Source: Mantamonas sphyraenae (lineage: Eukaryota > CRuMs > Mantamonadidae). From it: DNA of 64,000 nt. Under the pieces are notes generated by a model. That model was not told the origin of the DNA. It saw nothing but the letters and a program-made list of their open reading frames with translations, and searched no databases. The position numbers and the translations under genes are program-made. This document shows, one piece after another, positions 18,177 to 28,770 of this stretch (within the stretch, counting starts at the first letter, position 1; each line of letters starts with the position of its first letter). The stretch spans positions 310,001 to 374,000 of the forward strand of contig JAPMXV010000029.1 of NCBI GenBank assembly GCA_026936335.1. Reading direction: 5' to 3'.

Positions 18177-19727
18177 ATGATTGGGTGCGCCCCGTCGGCC
18201 AAGCCGAATTGGGAGGAAGAGAGCCTGAAGATGAGTGCGTCGCCGAGGTCGCCCATGTCCCGGTCGCCGAGGACGCCTGGATCGGGCACCAGCTCTCCGG
18301 CATCGAGTGCAGGGAACTCTCCAGTGAAAGGGATGGCGAGGCAGCGGCGGTCCACGCGCAGCCGCAGGGAGTCCACGAGCAGCAGAGCATCTTCAGGCCG
18401 GCTGTCGGGGACGCCAATGCTCGGAGAAGGCGGACGCATGGTGAATCTGGGTCGATTGGATGCACATGGAGTTCATGTGGCGATGGATACGCCAAAGAGC
18501 GTGCTGGAGCGACGTGTGGGCTCGTCGTTGTTGTCTGCGGAACGGCGAAGGTCCAGTGGAGGCGAAGCAGGCATAGAGGGGGACGGGGCAGACAATGATG
18601 TGGAGACAGTGCAGATTGTGGTGCCTCAGGTGCAAGAGGTGCAAGAGGTAGAGGTGACGGAGACGGGGAGGCCTGTGGCGCGTGAGGAGCAGTTGCGTGA
18701 GAAGCAGACAAGGACAACGGTTGGCACTTCGTACTGGGCGTTCTTTGATGCCCTGGAGAAAGAACAGGAGGCAGAGTCAGAAGAGCGCAAGAGAGAAGGA
18801 TTGGTCGTATCTCCTGCGTTGGCGCGGCTGGAGGAGCAGTACAAGGAGGAACACCAGGAGCAACGGCGGAACGGGCAGCGGCGGCGGATTCTGGATTTTG
18901 ACCCGCACGCGGTGCTGGACGGCATCGACATCGACATGAGCTTGCAGAACCATATGGATAAGTTGGAACGGGCGAGTCAGGCGACAGAGCGGCGGCTGGA
19001 AAAGCTGGAAGCATGGGGCGAGGAGCAATTTGGTCGAGTGGCCATGGCTTTGCTAGAACGGCCAAAGTCTGTGCGCACAGCGTCGAAGCGTAGGGGAAAC
19101 GTGGCATCTGCACATGTATACGCGAGCAAGACGAGCAGGAGACGTCCTCAATCGTCGTCGCACGTAGGCAGGGGCGAACGATCGCTCGGGGAGCAGGAGG
19201 AGGCATACGAGCGGTTCCTGGACGTGGTTAGCGGTCCTCCGTCGTACACGATGCGCAAGGCCCAGAGCGAAGAGTACGAAGAGCAACTGGAGGCACAGCT
19301 ACGGTCGGGGGGTGGGGATCAGGTGTGTCAGGGATGGGTGAAGCGCGAGATGCAGACGAGGTCGTCCAAAGACGTGGATGGTCGTAAGGTGGAGTTGGAT
19401 GAGGCATATGATGCACGTGAACAACGGCTGCGCATGCAGAGGCAGAAAGAAGCAAGGAGGAAACAGCAGGAGGAGATGGACGGGCGGCGAGAAGCTCGTG
19501 TGCGCGAATGGCAGTCGATGATGGTCAGTGGGTCGAGCAAAAGCTCCTTGAAGGCCAAAAGCCATGACAAAGATGCACAGGAGCGGCGACGTGAACAAAG
19601 GCAGCGACGCATGCGACGCAAGAAGGATGTGTCGCTGGAGGACTTTGCACAGGTTGTGAAGCAAAGGGACCGCAAGAGCGTGCCAGACGAGGTTATCCAA
19701 AGGTTACCATGGTTCCAACACAAGTGA
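18177..19727 (+). CDS. Basic coiled-coil protein of unknown function
   Basis: A single-exon reading frame of 516 aa. Residues 1-75 are rich in Ser, Pro and Arg (SPRSPMSRSPRTPGSG), a likely disordered, phosphorylatable tail. Charged helices with coiled-coil character follow at about 170-280 (EKEQEAESEERKREG, LERASQATERRLEKLEAWGE) and about 395-500 (EQRLRMQRQKEARRKQQEEM). The protein ends in RKSVPDEVIQRLPWFQHK. No catalytic motif, TM segment or signal peptide is visible. An alternative start is M19 (18231, MSASPRSP). The 15-nt distance from the preceding stop means its promoter or 5' UTR must lie in the upstream gene, unless the two are co-transcribed. I do not recognise the family; cytoskeletal or basal-body coiled-coil proteins look similar in composition. 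Confidence 0.75.
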   Translation: MIGCAPSAKPNWEEESLKMSASPRSPMSRSPRTPGSGTSSPASSAGNSPVKGMARQRRSTRSRRESTSSRASSGRLSGTPMLGEGGRMVNLGRLDAHGVHVAMDTPKSVLERRVGSSLLSAERRRSSGGEAGIEGDGADNDVETVQIVVPQVQEVQEVEVTETGRPVAREEQLREKQTRTTVGTSYWAFFDALEKEQEAESEERKREGLVVSPALARLEEQYKEEHQEQRRNGQRRRILDFDPHAVLDGIDIDMSLQNHMDKLERASQATERRLEKLEAWGEEQFGRVAMALLERPKSVRTASKRRGNVASAHVYASKTSRRRPQSSSHVGRGERSLGEQEEAYERFLDVVSGPPSYTMRKAQSEEYEEQLEAQLRSGGGDQVCQGWVKREMQTRSSKDVDGRKVELDEAYDAREQRLRMQRQKEARRKQQEEMDGRREARVREWQSMMVSGSSKSSLKAKSHDKDAQERRREQRQRRMRRKKDVSLEDFAQVVKQRDRKSVPDEVIQRLPWFQHK

Positions 19728-19767
19728 GTGAGCAAGTGGGCAAATGCATTGCATGATTGAGATTCCA

Positions 19768-20881
19768 TCACTCGTCATTGGCCTCTGCCCACTCCAGAAT
19801 GGCCGCAGCGACTTCCTCGGGCTTCTCCTCGGGCGTCCAGTGACCGCACTCGGGGATGTCGACCATGCGGATGTTGGGTACCCACTTTTTGTCCAGACCA
19901 TGGTTGCACTCGGGCATGAGATGCGGGTCGTTGGCGCCAAAGAGGCAGAGGGTGGGCATGGTGATGATTTTGGGCTTGAGCTTGCTGGAGAACATGCTGC
20001 GGTAGTAGTTGATCTGCGCAGTCATGGCATAGGGTTGGAGCCAACCAGCTACGGTGAGTTCAGCCTCGGCCTTGGTGATGGCACCCTTGTTCTTGCGCGC
20101 CTGCTTCATGTGCGTTCCCACAGCGTCCTTGTCGGACGTCACGAGGAATTCGGGGACCCAAGGCAGTTGGAAAAAGATCATGTACCAGCTCATCAGCTTC
20201 TGGCGGAAGCTTTTGTTCCACTGCTTGAAGACTGAGCGGAAAGCGGGTCAGGAACCGCACACACACAATTCGGAGGGGGAAATCACGAAAATCGGGCGGA
20301 AACTCACAGGAGACTGGATGGACGCCATTCATGAACACAAGTCTGTCCACAAGCTCGGGAGCATGCATGGCAGTGTTGACGGCAACAGTGGCGCCCCAAT
20401 CGTGGCCAACAAGGAGAACCTTGTCCTCGGGGGAAAAGTGCTTGATCAGCGCCTTCATGTCTGCAACGTGGAACTCGGTCGTGTACTGAGCCTTGCCCTT
20501 GGGCTTATCCGAAAGGCCGTAGCCGCGCATGTCCGGGCAGACGACGTAGTAGTCTGCTTCGACGAGACGGGGGATGACTTTGCTCCAGGCGGCCCAGCAG
20601 CTTGGGAACCCGTGCAGAAGGACAGCCACGGGGTTTGTCGGATCGCCCGAGGTAACGACGTGAAGCGTAATGTGGTCGAGCTTGACGCGGCGGCTGGAAC
20701 AGGGCGTGGTGACCTCATCAAGTGCAGCCTGGTTGAGGCGTTCGAGTTGGCCCGCGACTGCCTGCTGACGCTTCCAGTCCGCAGTGAGCACGTACATGAC
20801 GAAGCGGTACACGATGAGAAGCGGGAGGAAGCACAGCAGAAGTGCCGTGCGAAAGGCAAGCTTGAGCACCGATTTGGCCAT
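19768..20881 (-). CDS. Membrane-anchored alpha/beta hydrolase, epoxide-hydrolase type
   Basis: Exons are 20308-20881 and 19768-20231 (76-nt intron, donor gtgagt, acceptor gctcag); 345 aa. An N-terminal hydrophobic segment (LLLCFLPLLIVYRFVMYVL) should anchor it in a membrane, as in ABHD7/EPHX4-type enzymes. The hydrolase core shows the oxyanion motif HGFPSCWAAW (90-99), the nucleophile elbow GHDWGA with Asp161, an acid in LFGANDP (Asp293) and the catalytic histidine in PECGHWTPEE (His322). An Asp rather than Ser nucleophile is diagnostic of the epoxide hydrolase/haloalkane dehalogenase branch. Tyr residues in the cap (LQPYAMTAQINYYRSMF) could activate the epoxide. The reaction is probably hydrolysis of a lipid epoxide to a diol; the substrate is unknown. 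The divergent neighbour starts 48 nt away. Confidence 0.9.
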
Positions 20882-20929
20882 GGAGTTTGGGGATTCCGTG
20901 CCCCAGCGCGTGCACTACAGAGTTTCGCG

Positions 20930-21543
20930 ATGTCCAATGCTGGTGATCAGGAACTGATTGACATTGGCAAGGCGTTGGAGAAGAAGAGGAACCCGTGGCA
21001 GGTTGTGTGGACAGAGGCAATCCTGTGCGTGGTGGTTCTGGTCATGATGGTTGTGCTGGTCGCGCAACCCAAGCTCTACACGGACACATTCGGCAACAGG
21101 GGGGCGTCTGCGCTTGTTGTTTCGGGAATTCCCATTTTCGTGGGTCTTCCTGTGGTTGCGTACCGCCTGTGGACTCGGGTGCGCTTCTTGTCGGGCAGAG
21201 GCAGCTCGGACCTGGAGCTGATGCAAGGAGAGTATTCTGGTGGCATGGGAGGCATCTTTGGCAACTTTGTGTGGCCTGTCGTTGCCATTTTACTCTTTAT
21301 TTCGGTACGCTGGGATGTGGGCGAGGGTTGAAAACGGGCGAGCAAAGCACTGACACCAAAAGACGACACCCATGTTCACTGTCACAGGCCATGGCTTCAT
21401 CTCAGTGGCTGGTGACTTTCGACGTAGGGGTGGCCTATCTCGTCGTGTCGGTGTCGGTGGCGTTGCGCGGCGCTGTGGCGATTGCGAAGTTTGCGGGATA
21501 TTTTGCTCACGATTCCGATTCGCAGCCGTCAACGGCAGCATAG
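20930..21543 (+). CDS. Four-TM membrane protein of unknown function
   Basis: Exons are 20930-21304 and 21388-21543 (83-nt intron, donor gtacgc, acceptor gtcacag); 176 aa. A short cytosolic-looking N-terminus (MSNAGDQELIDIGKALEKKR) precedes four hydrophobic segments: AILCVVVLVMMVVLVAQ, ALVVSGIPIFVGLPVVAY, IFGNFVWPVVAILLFIS and TFDVGVAYLVVSVSVALRG. The protein ends in a polar tail (AHDSDSQPSTAA). The second exon starts exactly where TM3 needs to be completed, which supports the splice. I recognise no family. It is divergent from the hydrolase gene and convergent with the phosphate transporter (57 nt between stops). Confidence 0.7.
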
Positions 21544-21600
21544 AGAGTGCGACAGAAGAACAAAGCACATCCATATTCCATCTTATCACTTCATCCCCCC

Positions 21601-23360
21601 TCAAGCCACCACTTGCCCTGTATTCAGCCCAAACATCGCTGCGAGTGGGTAGTAGAAAATGATGGTGCCAAGGGCAGACGCAGGCAGCGTGACAAGCCAG
21701 CTGAGGCCAATTTTGCCCAACGTGCGACGGTCGATCTGACGCCAGTCATCGACGCATGCAATGCCCGCGATAGAGCCAATGAGGATCTGCGAGCTGGAAA
21801 CAGGGAGCCCGAGCCAGGAAGCGACCAGGACCGCTACAGCTGTGCTCACCTGCGCGCTGAAGCTGCGTGAGTGCGACATGGGAATGATCGACTCGCCCAC
21901 CGTCTCGATGACGCGCTTGCCAAATAGGGCGAGGCCGAGCACAATGCCCACGCCACCAATGATCATGATCCACACAGGCGCCACCGCGTCCACGGGATCG
22001 CCACGCAGCAGCTGCACACTTGTCCATACGCCAAACAGCGGTCCCGCTGCATTGGCGACATCGTTGGCTCCGTGTGCAAACGACACGCCCACCGCGCTCA
22101 CCACAATCAGCGGAACAAACAGAAACTCCGCCTTGACGAGCGAGCGCACACGAGCACTCGACGCCCCATCGCTGTCGTGACTCGAAGCACTGTTCCCACT
22201 CTCGCCGCTGTCGCCACTGTCCCTGCCGCTCCCCTCTGAGCTGCTGCTGCCACCCTGATTCTGGCCGTTTGCCTCCTCATCGCCTTCCGTGGTACTGCCG
22301 TACCCTTCCTCTGGGTGCTCCTCGTCATGTGCTCGCTTGTCCTGGTCATGCAGAATGCTCTGTGTGCTCTCGTGGTTCGGATGCACCGACAGGCCAGCAG
22401 ACAGCGTGCTCATGCCCTCCCGGGTCGCCGAGTGGGCACGAAGCAACGTCAATGTGCGCGGCACGATGAAATACCTCATTGCCAGATAAAACAACAGTGC
22501 ACAACCCAGTGCAATCAGTGCTGTTTGCCAGAATGGCAGCTCCACGCCGGGGATCCCTTTCTGCACGATGAAGACGGCAAAAACAAACGCCGTGGCCGCC
22601 CCCACAAACTGCACCCCCACCCTGGCGCTCTCAAAGGGGTCCTCTGCATGAAGGATGTACTTGCGCAGCAGCCAGAAAACGCCGTAGGCGATCAGCGCAC
22701 CCAGGATCGGCGACGTCACCCATGACAACGCGATGCGCAGAAGCACGTCTGCGTGGACGTGCGACACGTTTACAGCCAGCAACGCAAACGTCACCACGCT
22801 GCTCACGATACAGTGCGTCGTGGAAATGGGGAGCTTGAAGTACGTTGCGATTCCCATCCACACCGAACCAGACGCAAGCACGGACACAAAGCCCACCATG
22901 AGATTCAGCACAGCTTGTCCACGAAACAAACTCGGTTCTACCACGCCGTGCTGGATGGTCCCTGCCACCTGAGGTGTTCTCAATGGGGTGTCAGCGTGCG
23001 TTTGGGCTTCACACCAGGTTGCAATCGCCTCGGTAACGCGGGTACGTCGCCTACCTGAGCCCCCAGTGACACTGCACCCGAAAACTCGCAGATGCCACCG
23101 ATTATCACTGCGTTGCGCAGTGTCAACGCCTTGCTACCCACCGCAGTGCCCTGTACACGTGAAACAAAGAGTCAGACGACCACCAGCTGAACATTCTCAA
23201 ACCAGCGCCCCACACCACAACCTACAAACGCATTTGCCACGTCGTTTGCCCCAATGCCCACTGACATGGCAAACGACACCACGATGGAGATGCCCAAGAT
23301 CGCGTCTGCCACACCAGACATCACCAAGACGTTCCTGTTTCCTTGCCTCGCGTGCAGCAT
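21601..23360 (-). CDS. PiT-family inorganic phosphate transporter (PHO89/SLC20)
   Basis: Three exons, 23226-23360, 23055-23150 and 21601-22968, with introns of 75 and 86 nt; about 532 aa. The family carries two inverted repeats, each with a GANDVANA signature, and both are present: GIGANDVANAF near residue 40 (completed by exon 2, GTAVGSKALTLRNAV) and AHGANDVANAAG near 375. Other PiT marks are KLPISTTHCIVSS and GLPVSSSQILIGSIAG. The two halves are joined by a polar Ser/Gly/Glu-rich loop (about 240-345), as in SLC20 proteins. Expected role: Na+- or H+-coupled phosphate uptake at the plasma membrane. ATG 23360 was taken as start; ATG 23321 (MSGVADAIL) matches the usual family length better and is equally possible. 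Confidence 0.95.
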
Positions 23361-23460
23361 CCTTCTTCATTGTGTGCCTGCACACAAACCCACGACACAC
23401 TCAAAGCGCACCCCATCCATGGTTCACTTCCGCCATGCACTCAACAAAGTCTTTGGTCAA

Positions 23461-23982
23461 TCACCTGGGTGGCTCAGGTTCCCCTGGTCCATCCGCCTTT
23501 CCCTTGTGGTCCACCTCCTCTTCGCCACGCATGCCGTCGCGGTATCCCTGCAGAAACTGGCCAATGCTTTCACGCACCACGGCAAACCGCATCATCAGCG
23601 TGTCCTGCAGCATGGGGGCTTGCGTCGCCAATCTGTCCTTGGTTTGGTTCGCCGCTTCCATCAGCTGCTGCATCGCTCCTTCCCGCTCTTCCTTCTCCTG
23701 CTCATAGCGCACCAGTTCTGCGTCTTGTGACTCCCGGTACCGCTTCCACGACTGCTTGTACTCGCCCCACGCCTCTGAAAACGCTGTAGCGTGCTCAGCC
23801 ACACTCTTGCGTACCCCCGTCTCCACGTGCTCCGGCGGGTTTGGCAGCGCTGGCGGGTTCACGGCGTCCCACAAGTCATTCCACACTGACTCGTGTCCGG
23901 TATTTGCGCTTCTTGCTTCACCTTGACCCTCGCGGGCCTCTGGTCTCCGCCCTGTGTCCTCCTTCCCTTCCTGTGTCGCCAT
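23461..23982 (-). CDS. Small charged coiled-coil protein, unknown
   Basis: A single-exon frame of 173 aa starting at ATG 23982 (MATQEGKEDTGRRPEA); the open frame upstream extends without supporting similarity. A polar N-terminus is followed by NPPALPNPPEH and a long helical stretch (about 65-160) with coiled-coil pattern: SEAWGEYKQSWKRYRESQ, EQEKEEREGAMQQLMEAA and TLMMRFAVVRESIGQFLQGY. There is no signal peptide or TM segment. Codon use is like its neighbours. The family is not recognised. It lies head-to-head with WDR91 across a 160-nt spacer, the longest gap in the window. Confidence 0.6.
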   Translation of the reverse strand: MATQEGKEDTGRRPEAREGQGEARSANTGHESVWNDLWDAVNPPALPNPPEHVETGVRKSVAEHATAFSEAWGEYKQSWKRYRESQDAELVRYEQEKEEREGAMQQLMEAANQTKDRLATQAPMLQDTLMMRFAVVRESIGQFLQGYRDGMRGEEEVDHKGKADGPGEPEPPR

Positions 23983-24142
23983 CCCGCGATGCCACACGCC
24001 ACTCACCCGTGCATGTGTGCCACCAAGTGAAACTTGTGTCCTTGACCATGTGTTGCGTGTGCATCCAAGGCCCATGTTGCCTGTGCTGCGCGCCCACATC
24101 CAAACCCGCAGCTTACCTCTGTCTCGACTTTGGATTGTCGCC

Positions 24143-26652
24143 ATGAGCGCATCCTCCCTCAAGTCGCTCGGTTACATGGACGACCTCATCCGCGAGTACC
24201 TTGTCTTTCGTGGCTTCATCAACGCCTTCCGTGCCTTTGACAACGACAAAAAAACTGATCGCCTCAAAGGGTTCAATGTAGACCGCCTCGTCGACTCTCT
24301 GTACAGCCACATCCAAACCTTTGACTACAAAGGCATGGTGTCCTTCTGGCAGTACCTCAACCAGCGTTTCTTCTCATACCTCGACGGCGACTACGACGAC
24401 ACCATTGCCAAACTCTTTGTCTCCCTCCAGCGTCTCTATGTCGTCAACTGCGTCCGCTTCCGCCGCACAGACAAGCTTGAGGGTATGTGCAACCTTTCAG
24501 CCCGATTCTGCTTCTCCTGCTTCTCTGTCCGCTCAGAACTGTTCTCTTCCGCCCGTGGTTCACCCGGCCCCTCTCTTTGTGTACTGACCCCCAGGCCCTT
24601 CGCCGACGCCTACACGCGTGTGCAACTCCCATCGCGTCCATGCATCGTCCCCACCCACTCACAACAGAGTTTTTCACCGCCAATGTCGATGAGCTCACCG
24701 CAGGCACGCAGTGGCAGGCCTGGTTTGGTAAGTGTGTCGCTGCGTGTACCCGGCGCCCCAGGCTCGTGTTCACCTCTGCACCGTGCTCGCCACTCACGGC
24801 CCGCGTCCACATGTTCCACAGCCCTGCCGTACATCAAGTCTCCCGAAACAGATCCCACGTTTGAGGTCTATTTCAGCAAACACTGGATGGAAACCTTTAC
24901 CCTGTCCCTGCAGAACTTCCTGAGCACCGTCCTCCGCTCCATGGGCTTGCCCAAGCTGCTCAACTTCAACACAGAACGCCTGCTGCGCGAGAAGCTGTCT
25001 GAGGATCTGCGAGCAGCCAAAGCCGAAGCCGACAAGCTCCGCGCCGAACTGCACGCCCTCCAAGAGGCCCAGGCTCAGGCTCAGGCAAGCCAGCAGGCCA
25101 TGGTCAACAGTTCAGGCACTGCAAAGCGCAGAGAGACCTTTTCCCTCAAGGATGTGTTCAAAAGTAAGCGGCAACCCGGCGACCACTCGGTCCAGCACCC
25201 ACGCCACCTCTCACACAGTCACACTCACGCCCGCCGCCTTGCTCAGAGTCTGGAAAGACCAATTCGCAGGCCAACATGAGCGTCAGTGTGCCTTTGGATG
25301 TCTCGTCGCCGTCACGTGCAAACATGGTGACCTCGGAACGCTTGCGCGACTCGCTGACCACGTCGTCAGTTTATCCGACCGCGTCGCCCGAAGTGCTCAA
25401 TCTCGATGAAAAGTTGTACAGCGTCCGAGAAGAAGCTTCCGGCGGCGACGAAGACAACGGGGCCAACGAACAAGACGTAGATGGCGCAGACAGTGACGAA
25501 GAGGCAGAAGAGGCAGACGAAGCGGAGCCTGAGGACGACGGGGATGCAGTCGGCGACGACGACGCCTTGGATTACCAGGTGCAACTGCAACGTGTCATTG
25601 CAGGCCACACCGCAAGTGTGACGTGCGCCAAGTTCTCCACCACGGGTACCATGATTGCTAGCGGGTCGTCCGACGGTACCGTCCGCGTGTCCAACTTTAA
25701 CATCGACGACAGCAGCAGCAGCAGCAGCAGCAGCAGTCCAGGCGGCACAGGGAAGACCACAAGCGTGTATTGCGGCTCCAAGATCCGCTCGCTGTGTTGG
25801 GACAGCCGCGCAAGCAAAATCCTCTATTGCGGCTCCTCGACTCGCACAGTCGTCCTGTGGTCCAGTGAGACCAGCCAAGTGTGCGGGGAAATCCTCAGCT
25901 CCGCCTCCATGCCTGAGATATCCGCCCTCGTCACGTCACCAACAGACCCATTGCTGGCCATGGCCTCCTCGTCTGGTTCCACGGGTGCCGACACGGGCGA
26001 ACTCAGCGTCTGGAACGTAAAGACGGCCCAACAGCTTTACTCGCTCGCTTTGGATCCGGCTCCCACGTGTGTCAATACCATGTGCTTCAACCACAACGGC
26101 AGCATGCTTTTCACAGGCGGCGCGGACGGCATGATGCGCATCTACGACATGAACTCGGGCAACTCGCTCATGGGCTGGTTTGCGCACGAAGGCGCCGTCG
26201 CTTCGCTCGCCCTCACCGCAAACGAAACGTCCATTCTGACTCTTGGAACGGACGGGTCCCTCTACGAATGGTCACTGCACAAGTTTGGTCACCGGTCCAT
26301 GAGCCTGAACCTGGGCCAGTTCCGCCTCCCGCAGCACAACCCGCAGGGACTTGGGCTGCAGATGGCCCTCAACGCAGACTGCTCCAAGGTTCTCCTCACC
26401 TCGTTTGACAACGATGCCCGCCTGTACTCTCTCCGCTCGCAACGCCTCCTCCAAACCATTGGCGACCACGCCGCCCCCGTCGTCACCGTCGATTTCCATC
26501 CCACCCAGCCCATTTGCCTCACGGGCTCTGTAGACCACACCCTCCGCGTGAACCGCCTTGTCGGCGTCGAAAAAGGCAGCATGCGATCCTCCTCCTCCTT
26601 CATGGACAACTTGGGAGGCATGGGGGACGCCAGCGCCAGCGCAGCCACGTGA
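24143..26652 (+). CDS. WDR91: WDR91 homologue (endosomal PI3K regulator)
   Basis: Four exons: 24143-24482, 24668-24727, 24822-25163 and 25247-26652; 715 aa. The N-terminus has the LisH-type WDR91 helical domain (MDDLIREYLVFRGFINAFRA, FNVDRLVDSL, SFWQYLNQRFFSYLDGDY). Exons 2-3 join as EEFFTANVDEL-TQWQAWF-ALPYIKSPETDPTFEVYFSKHW, following vertebrate WDR91 closely. A coiled coil (RAAKAEADKLRAELHALQEA) and an acidic linker come next, then C-terminal WD40 repeats, including AFNHNGNLL-like CFNHNGSMLFTGGADGMMR and APVVTVDFHPTQPICLTGS. WDR91 with WDR81 restrains Beclin-1/PI3K activity and promotes early-to-late endosome conversion. An AGC-repeat poly-Ser insert lies at 25711-25736. The 60-nt exon 2 is bounded by clear acaacag and gtaagt signals. 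Confidence 0.95.
25711..25736. repeat. (AGC)n tract coding poly-Ser in WDR91
   Basis: Near-perfect AGC units code a serine run between two WD40 strands of WDR91, in a loop (NIDD-poly-Ser-PGGTGK). Confidence 0.95.
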
Positions 26653-26693
26653 CCAGATCCAAAGTTGAAGAATACACCCAATCATCAACACCA

Positions 26694-27925
26694 ATGTCCA
26701 GCAACACCGATAACACAGACACCGACACATACGACGCCGGTGCAGACTTCAAGAAGTTCGACAAGATCGGGCTGACATCTGCCAAGTTTGCGTTCAGGTC
26801 GGTCAGGGACGAGCGCAAGATCATGCAGCAGACAGACTGGGTAGCCACCGAGAAGATTCATGGCTCCAACGTGTGCTTCAACGTGTTTGGAAGCGACAGG
26901 GACACAGTGACGCTGGGGCGGAGGAACGGGTTCATCACGCCGAAAGACAAGTTTTTCTACACCGCTGGTGTCGTGGAAGCGTACGGCGACAAGGTCAAGC
27001 AATTGGCAGCGTATCTCATGGACAACAAGGAAGCGGTTGAGTCTTCGCTGGCCTCTGTCGAGCGTGTCTCTGTGTTTGGCGAGCTCTTTGGCGGCGGCTA
27101 CCCGCACAAGGTACGTGCGAATCAGCAGAAAACACACACTCCCAAAACCCTCAGAAGTGCAAACGGTGTCGGTTCCACGAATACCGCCACTGACACCCGA
27201 ATCCCCTTTGGTTCGCACAGGATGTGGAGCAAAAGGAGCACACGATCATCCAGGAAGGTCTGTACTACACGCCGGACATTGACTGGTGGGTGTTTGACAT
27301 CTACGTGGGAGGCGAAGACGGCGAGGGCCACCGATACGGCAAGTACCTCGACTACGAGGACACCATTGCTCTGGTGGACCAGTTTGAGCTGCGCAGGGTG
27401 CCCGAACTGCACCGTGGCTCGTTCACCGAGTGTGCAAACCACGAGTACTCGTTCCAGACCACGGTGCCCGACGTGTTTGGACTGCCTCCCATCGAAAACA
27501 ACACCGCAGAAGGTATTGTCATCAAGCCCGTGCGCAACCACAACGTCTTCCTCAAGGGCAACGCACGCATTGCCGTCAAGATCAAATCCGAGAATTTCCA
27601 GGAAGTTCATCCCAGCCAATGGAGCAACGTCAAGAAGCTCAACGGCATGTCACAAGCAATGGCCGCCATGTATCTGGCCGCAGAGGAGCGCATCAACTCG
27701 CAGCGCCTGAACAACGTCGTCAGCAAGTTTGGTGAGCCGAACAAGGACGACGGCCCTGAACTCGTATCGCTCCTCGTTGAGGACGCGTTTGAGTCTCTGT
27801 TCGAGGACGTTGCCGAAGGGTATGCCCAGCTGACCTCTGGCGAACAATCGCGTCTCACGGGTGAGATGAACAGCATGGCCAAGGCGGTGGTGAATCAAAG
27901 CAGCTGGATGCGTGCCACGGAATGA
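26694..27925 (+). CDS. T4 Rnl2-family RNA ligase
   Basis: Exons are 26694-27110 and 27221-27925 (110-nt intron, donor gtacgt, acceptor cgcacag); 373 aa. The nucleotidyltransferase motifs of Rnl2-type ligases are in order: motif I TEKIHGSN with the adenylated Lys54, motif III-like DWWVFDIYVGG (160-170), motif IV AEGIVIKP with Glu236, and motif V IAVKIKS (Lys259, Lys261). The C-terminal 100 residues are helical (NVVSKFGEPNKDD, LVEDAFESLFEDVAE). Members of this family seal 3'-OH/5'-phosphate RNA nicks, preferably in duplexes, using ATP; they include phage T4 Rnl2 and the kinetoplastid RNA-editing ligases. No obvious mitochondrial presequence is present, so compartment and target are unknown; RNA repair is a guess. 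It carries a normal host intron and host codon use, so it is not a recent phage insertion. Confidence 0.92.
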
Positions 27926-27951
27926 ACTGCTCATTTCGTCAACCTCACACC

Positions 27952-28770
27952 TCACACACACTGGTTGGCAAGTGCTTGCAGACCCGCTCGGGCCGTCTCC
28001 TGGTCCCGCAGAGCACGGCCGTGCGCGAAGGAAATCGCCTGCACGTCCCTGTCCTTCAGCGAGAGCACAAATTTGCGACACGCATCCTTGTCCTGCATCA
28101 TGAACCAACGGTGAATGCGCGAAAACTTGGGCGTCTTTCCGTCGCCAGCCGTGTCCAGCAGCAGCTTGAACAAGGTGGTGACAAAGCCGGTGAGTTTCGA
28201 GCCGTCCAGATTGAAGGCAAAGTCGGTGAAGAGCAGCACAACCTCGTCAGGTTTGTCCGCGTTGTGGTGAAGAGCCACAACGTAGCCTGCGTCTGCCTTG
28301 ACTCCATCTGCCACCAGAAGCTCCACCTCTTCTTGATCCTGCACGAATTCCTCCAAGGAACGACCCACGACGCCCTTCTTCTGGAAATGTTCCTTGGCAC
28401 TGGATGGCCACACGCACATGGCGTTGGGGAAGCGTTTGCTCCATTGAAGGATGTCCATGTCGTGCCAGGTGTTTGGGGCGCACACGACACTGACCGTCCC
28501 CAGTTCTTCGATCTGCGCGAGCAGCTTGTCGGGAACACAGATGGCCGAAAACACCATCAGGTCGCCCTCGTTGAGACGAAAGATGGTCATGACGCGCATG
28601 AGACCCTTGGGCATGATTGCACGCACCTCCCACACGCGCTCGGTGAGTTGGTTCAGAGGCCCAACCTTTTCCGGCGTGTGTGCCTTCCACGAGGGATCGG
28701 AGGTGCCGTAGCTGAACGTTGCGGCAAATCCAACCACAATGACAATGACAATGAGCACGAGCCACCACAT
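27952..28770 (-). CDS. TM-anchored DUF4336-like protein
   Basis: Single exon, 272 aa, ATG at 28770. It begins with a signal-anchor helix (MWWLVLIVIVIVVGFAATFS). The remainder resembles DUF4336, a metallo-beta-lactamase-fold family: WEVRAIMPKGLMRVMTIFRL, then LNEGDLMVFSAICVPDKLLA, CAPNTWHDMDILQWSKRFPN and MCVWPSSAKEHFQKKG. The canonical HxHxDH zinc motif is not visible, as in other DUF4336 members, so a hydrolase activity should not be assumed. A later block, DEVVLLFTDFAFNLDG, may be the closing beta strands. The assignment rests on my recollection of the family pattern and is moderate. It converges with the RNA ligase (26 nt between stops) and diverges from the Tim10-domain gene. Confidence 0.65.
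   Translation of the reverse strand: MWWLVLIVIVIVVGFAATFSYGTSDPSWKAHTPEKVGPLNQLTERVWEVRAIMPKGLMRVMTIFRLNEGDLMVFSAICVPDKLLAQIEELGTVSVVCAPNTWHDMDILQWSKRFPNAMCVWPSSAKEHFQKKGVVGRSLEEFVQDQEEVELLVADGVKADAGYVVALHHNADKPDEVVLLFTDFAFNLDGSKLTGFVTTLFKLLLDTAGDGKTPKFSRIHRWFMMQDKDACRKFVLSLKDRDVQAISFAHGRALRDQETARAGLQALANQCV

Noticed and set aside
20930-21543. Merging the 4-TM gene with the adjacent PiT gene
   Set aside because: They are on opposite strands and each is complete with its own stop.
26694-27925. RNA ligase as a phage or viral insertion
   Set aside because: It contains a typical host intron, has neighbours' codon use and sits tightly between host genes without flanking repeats.
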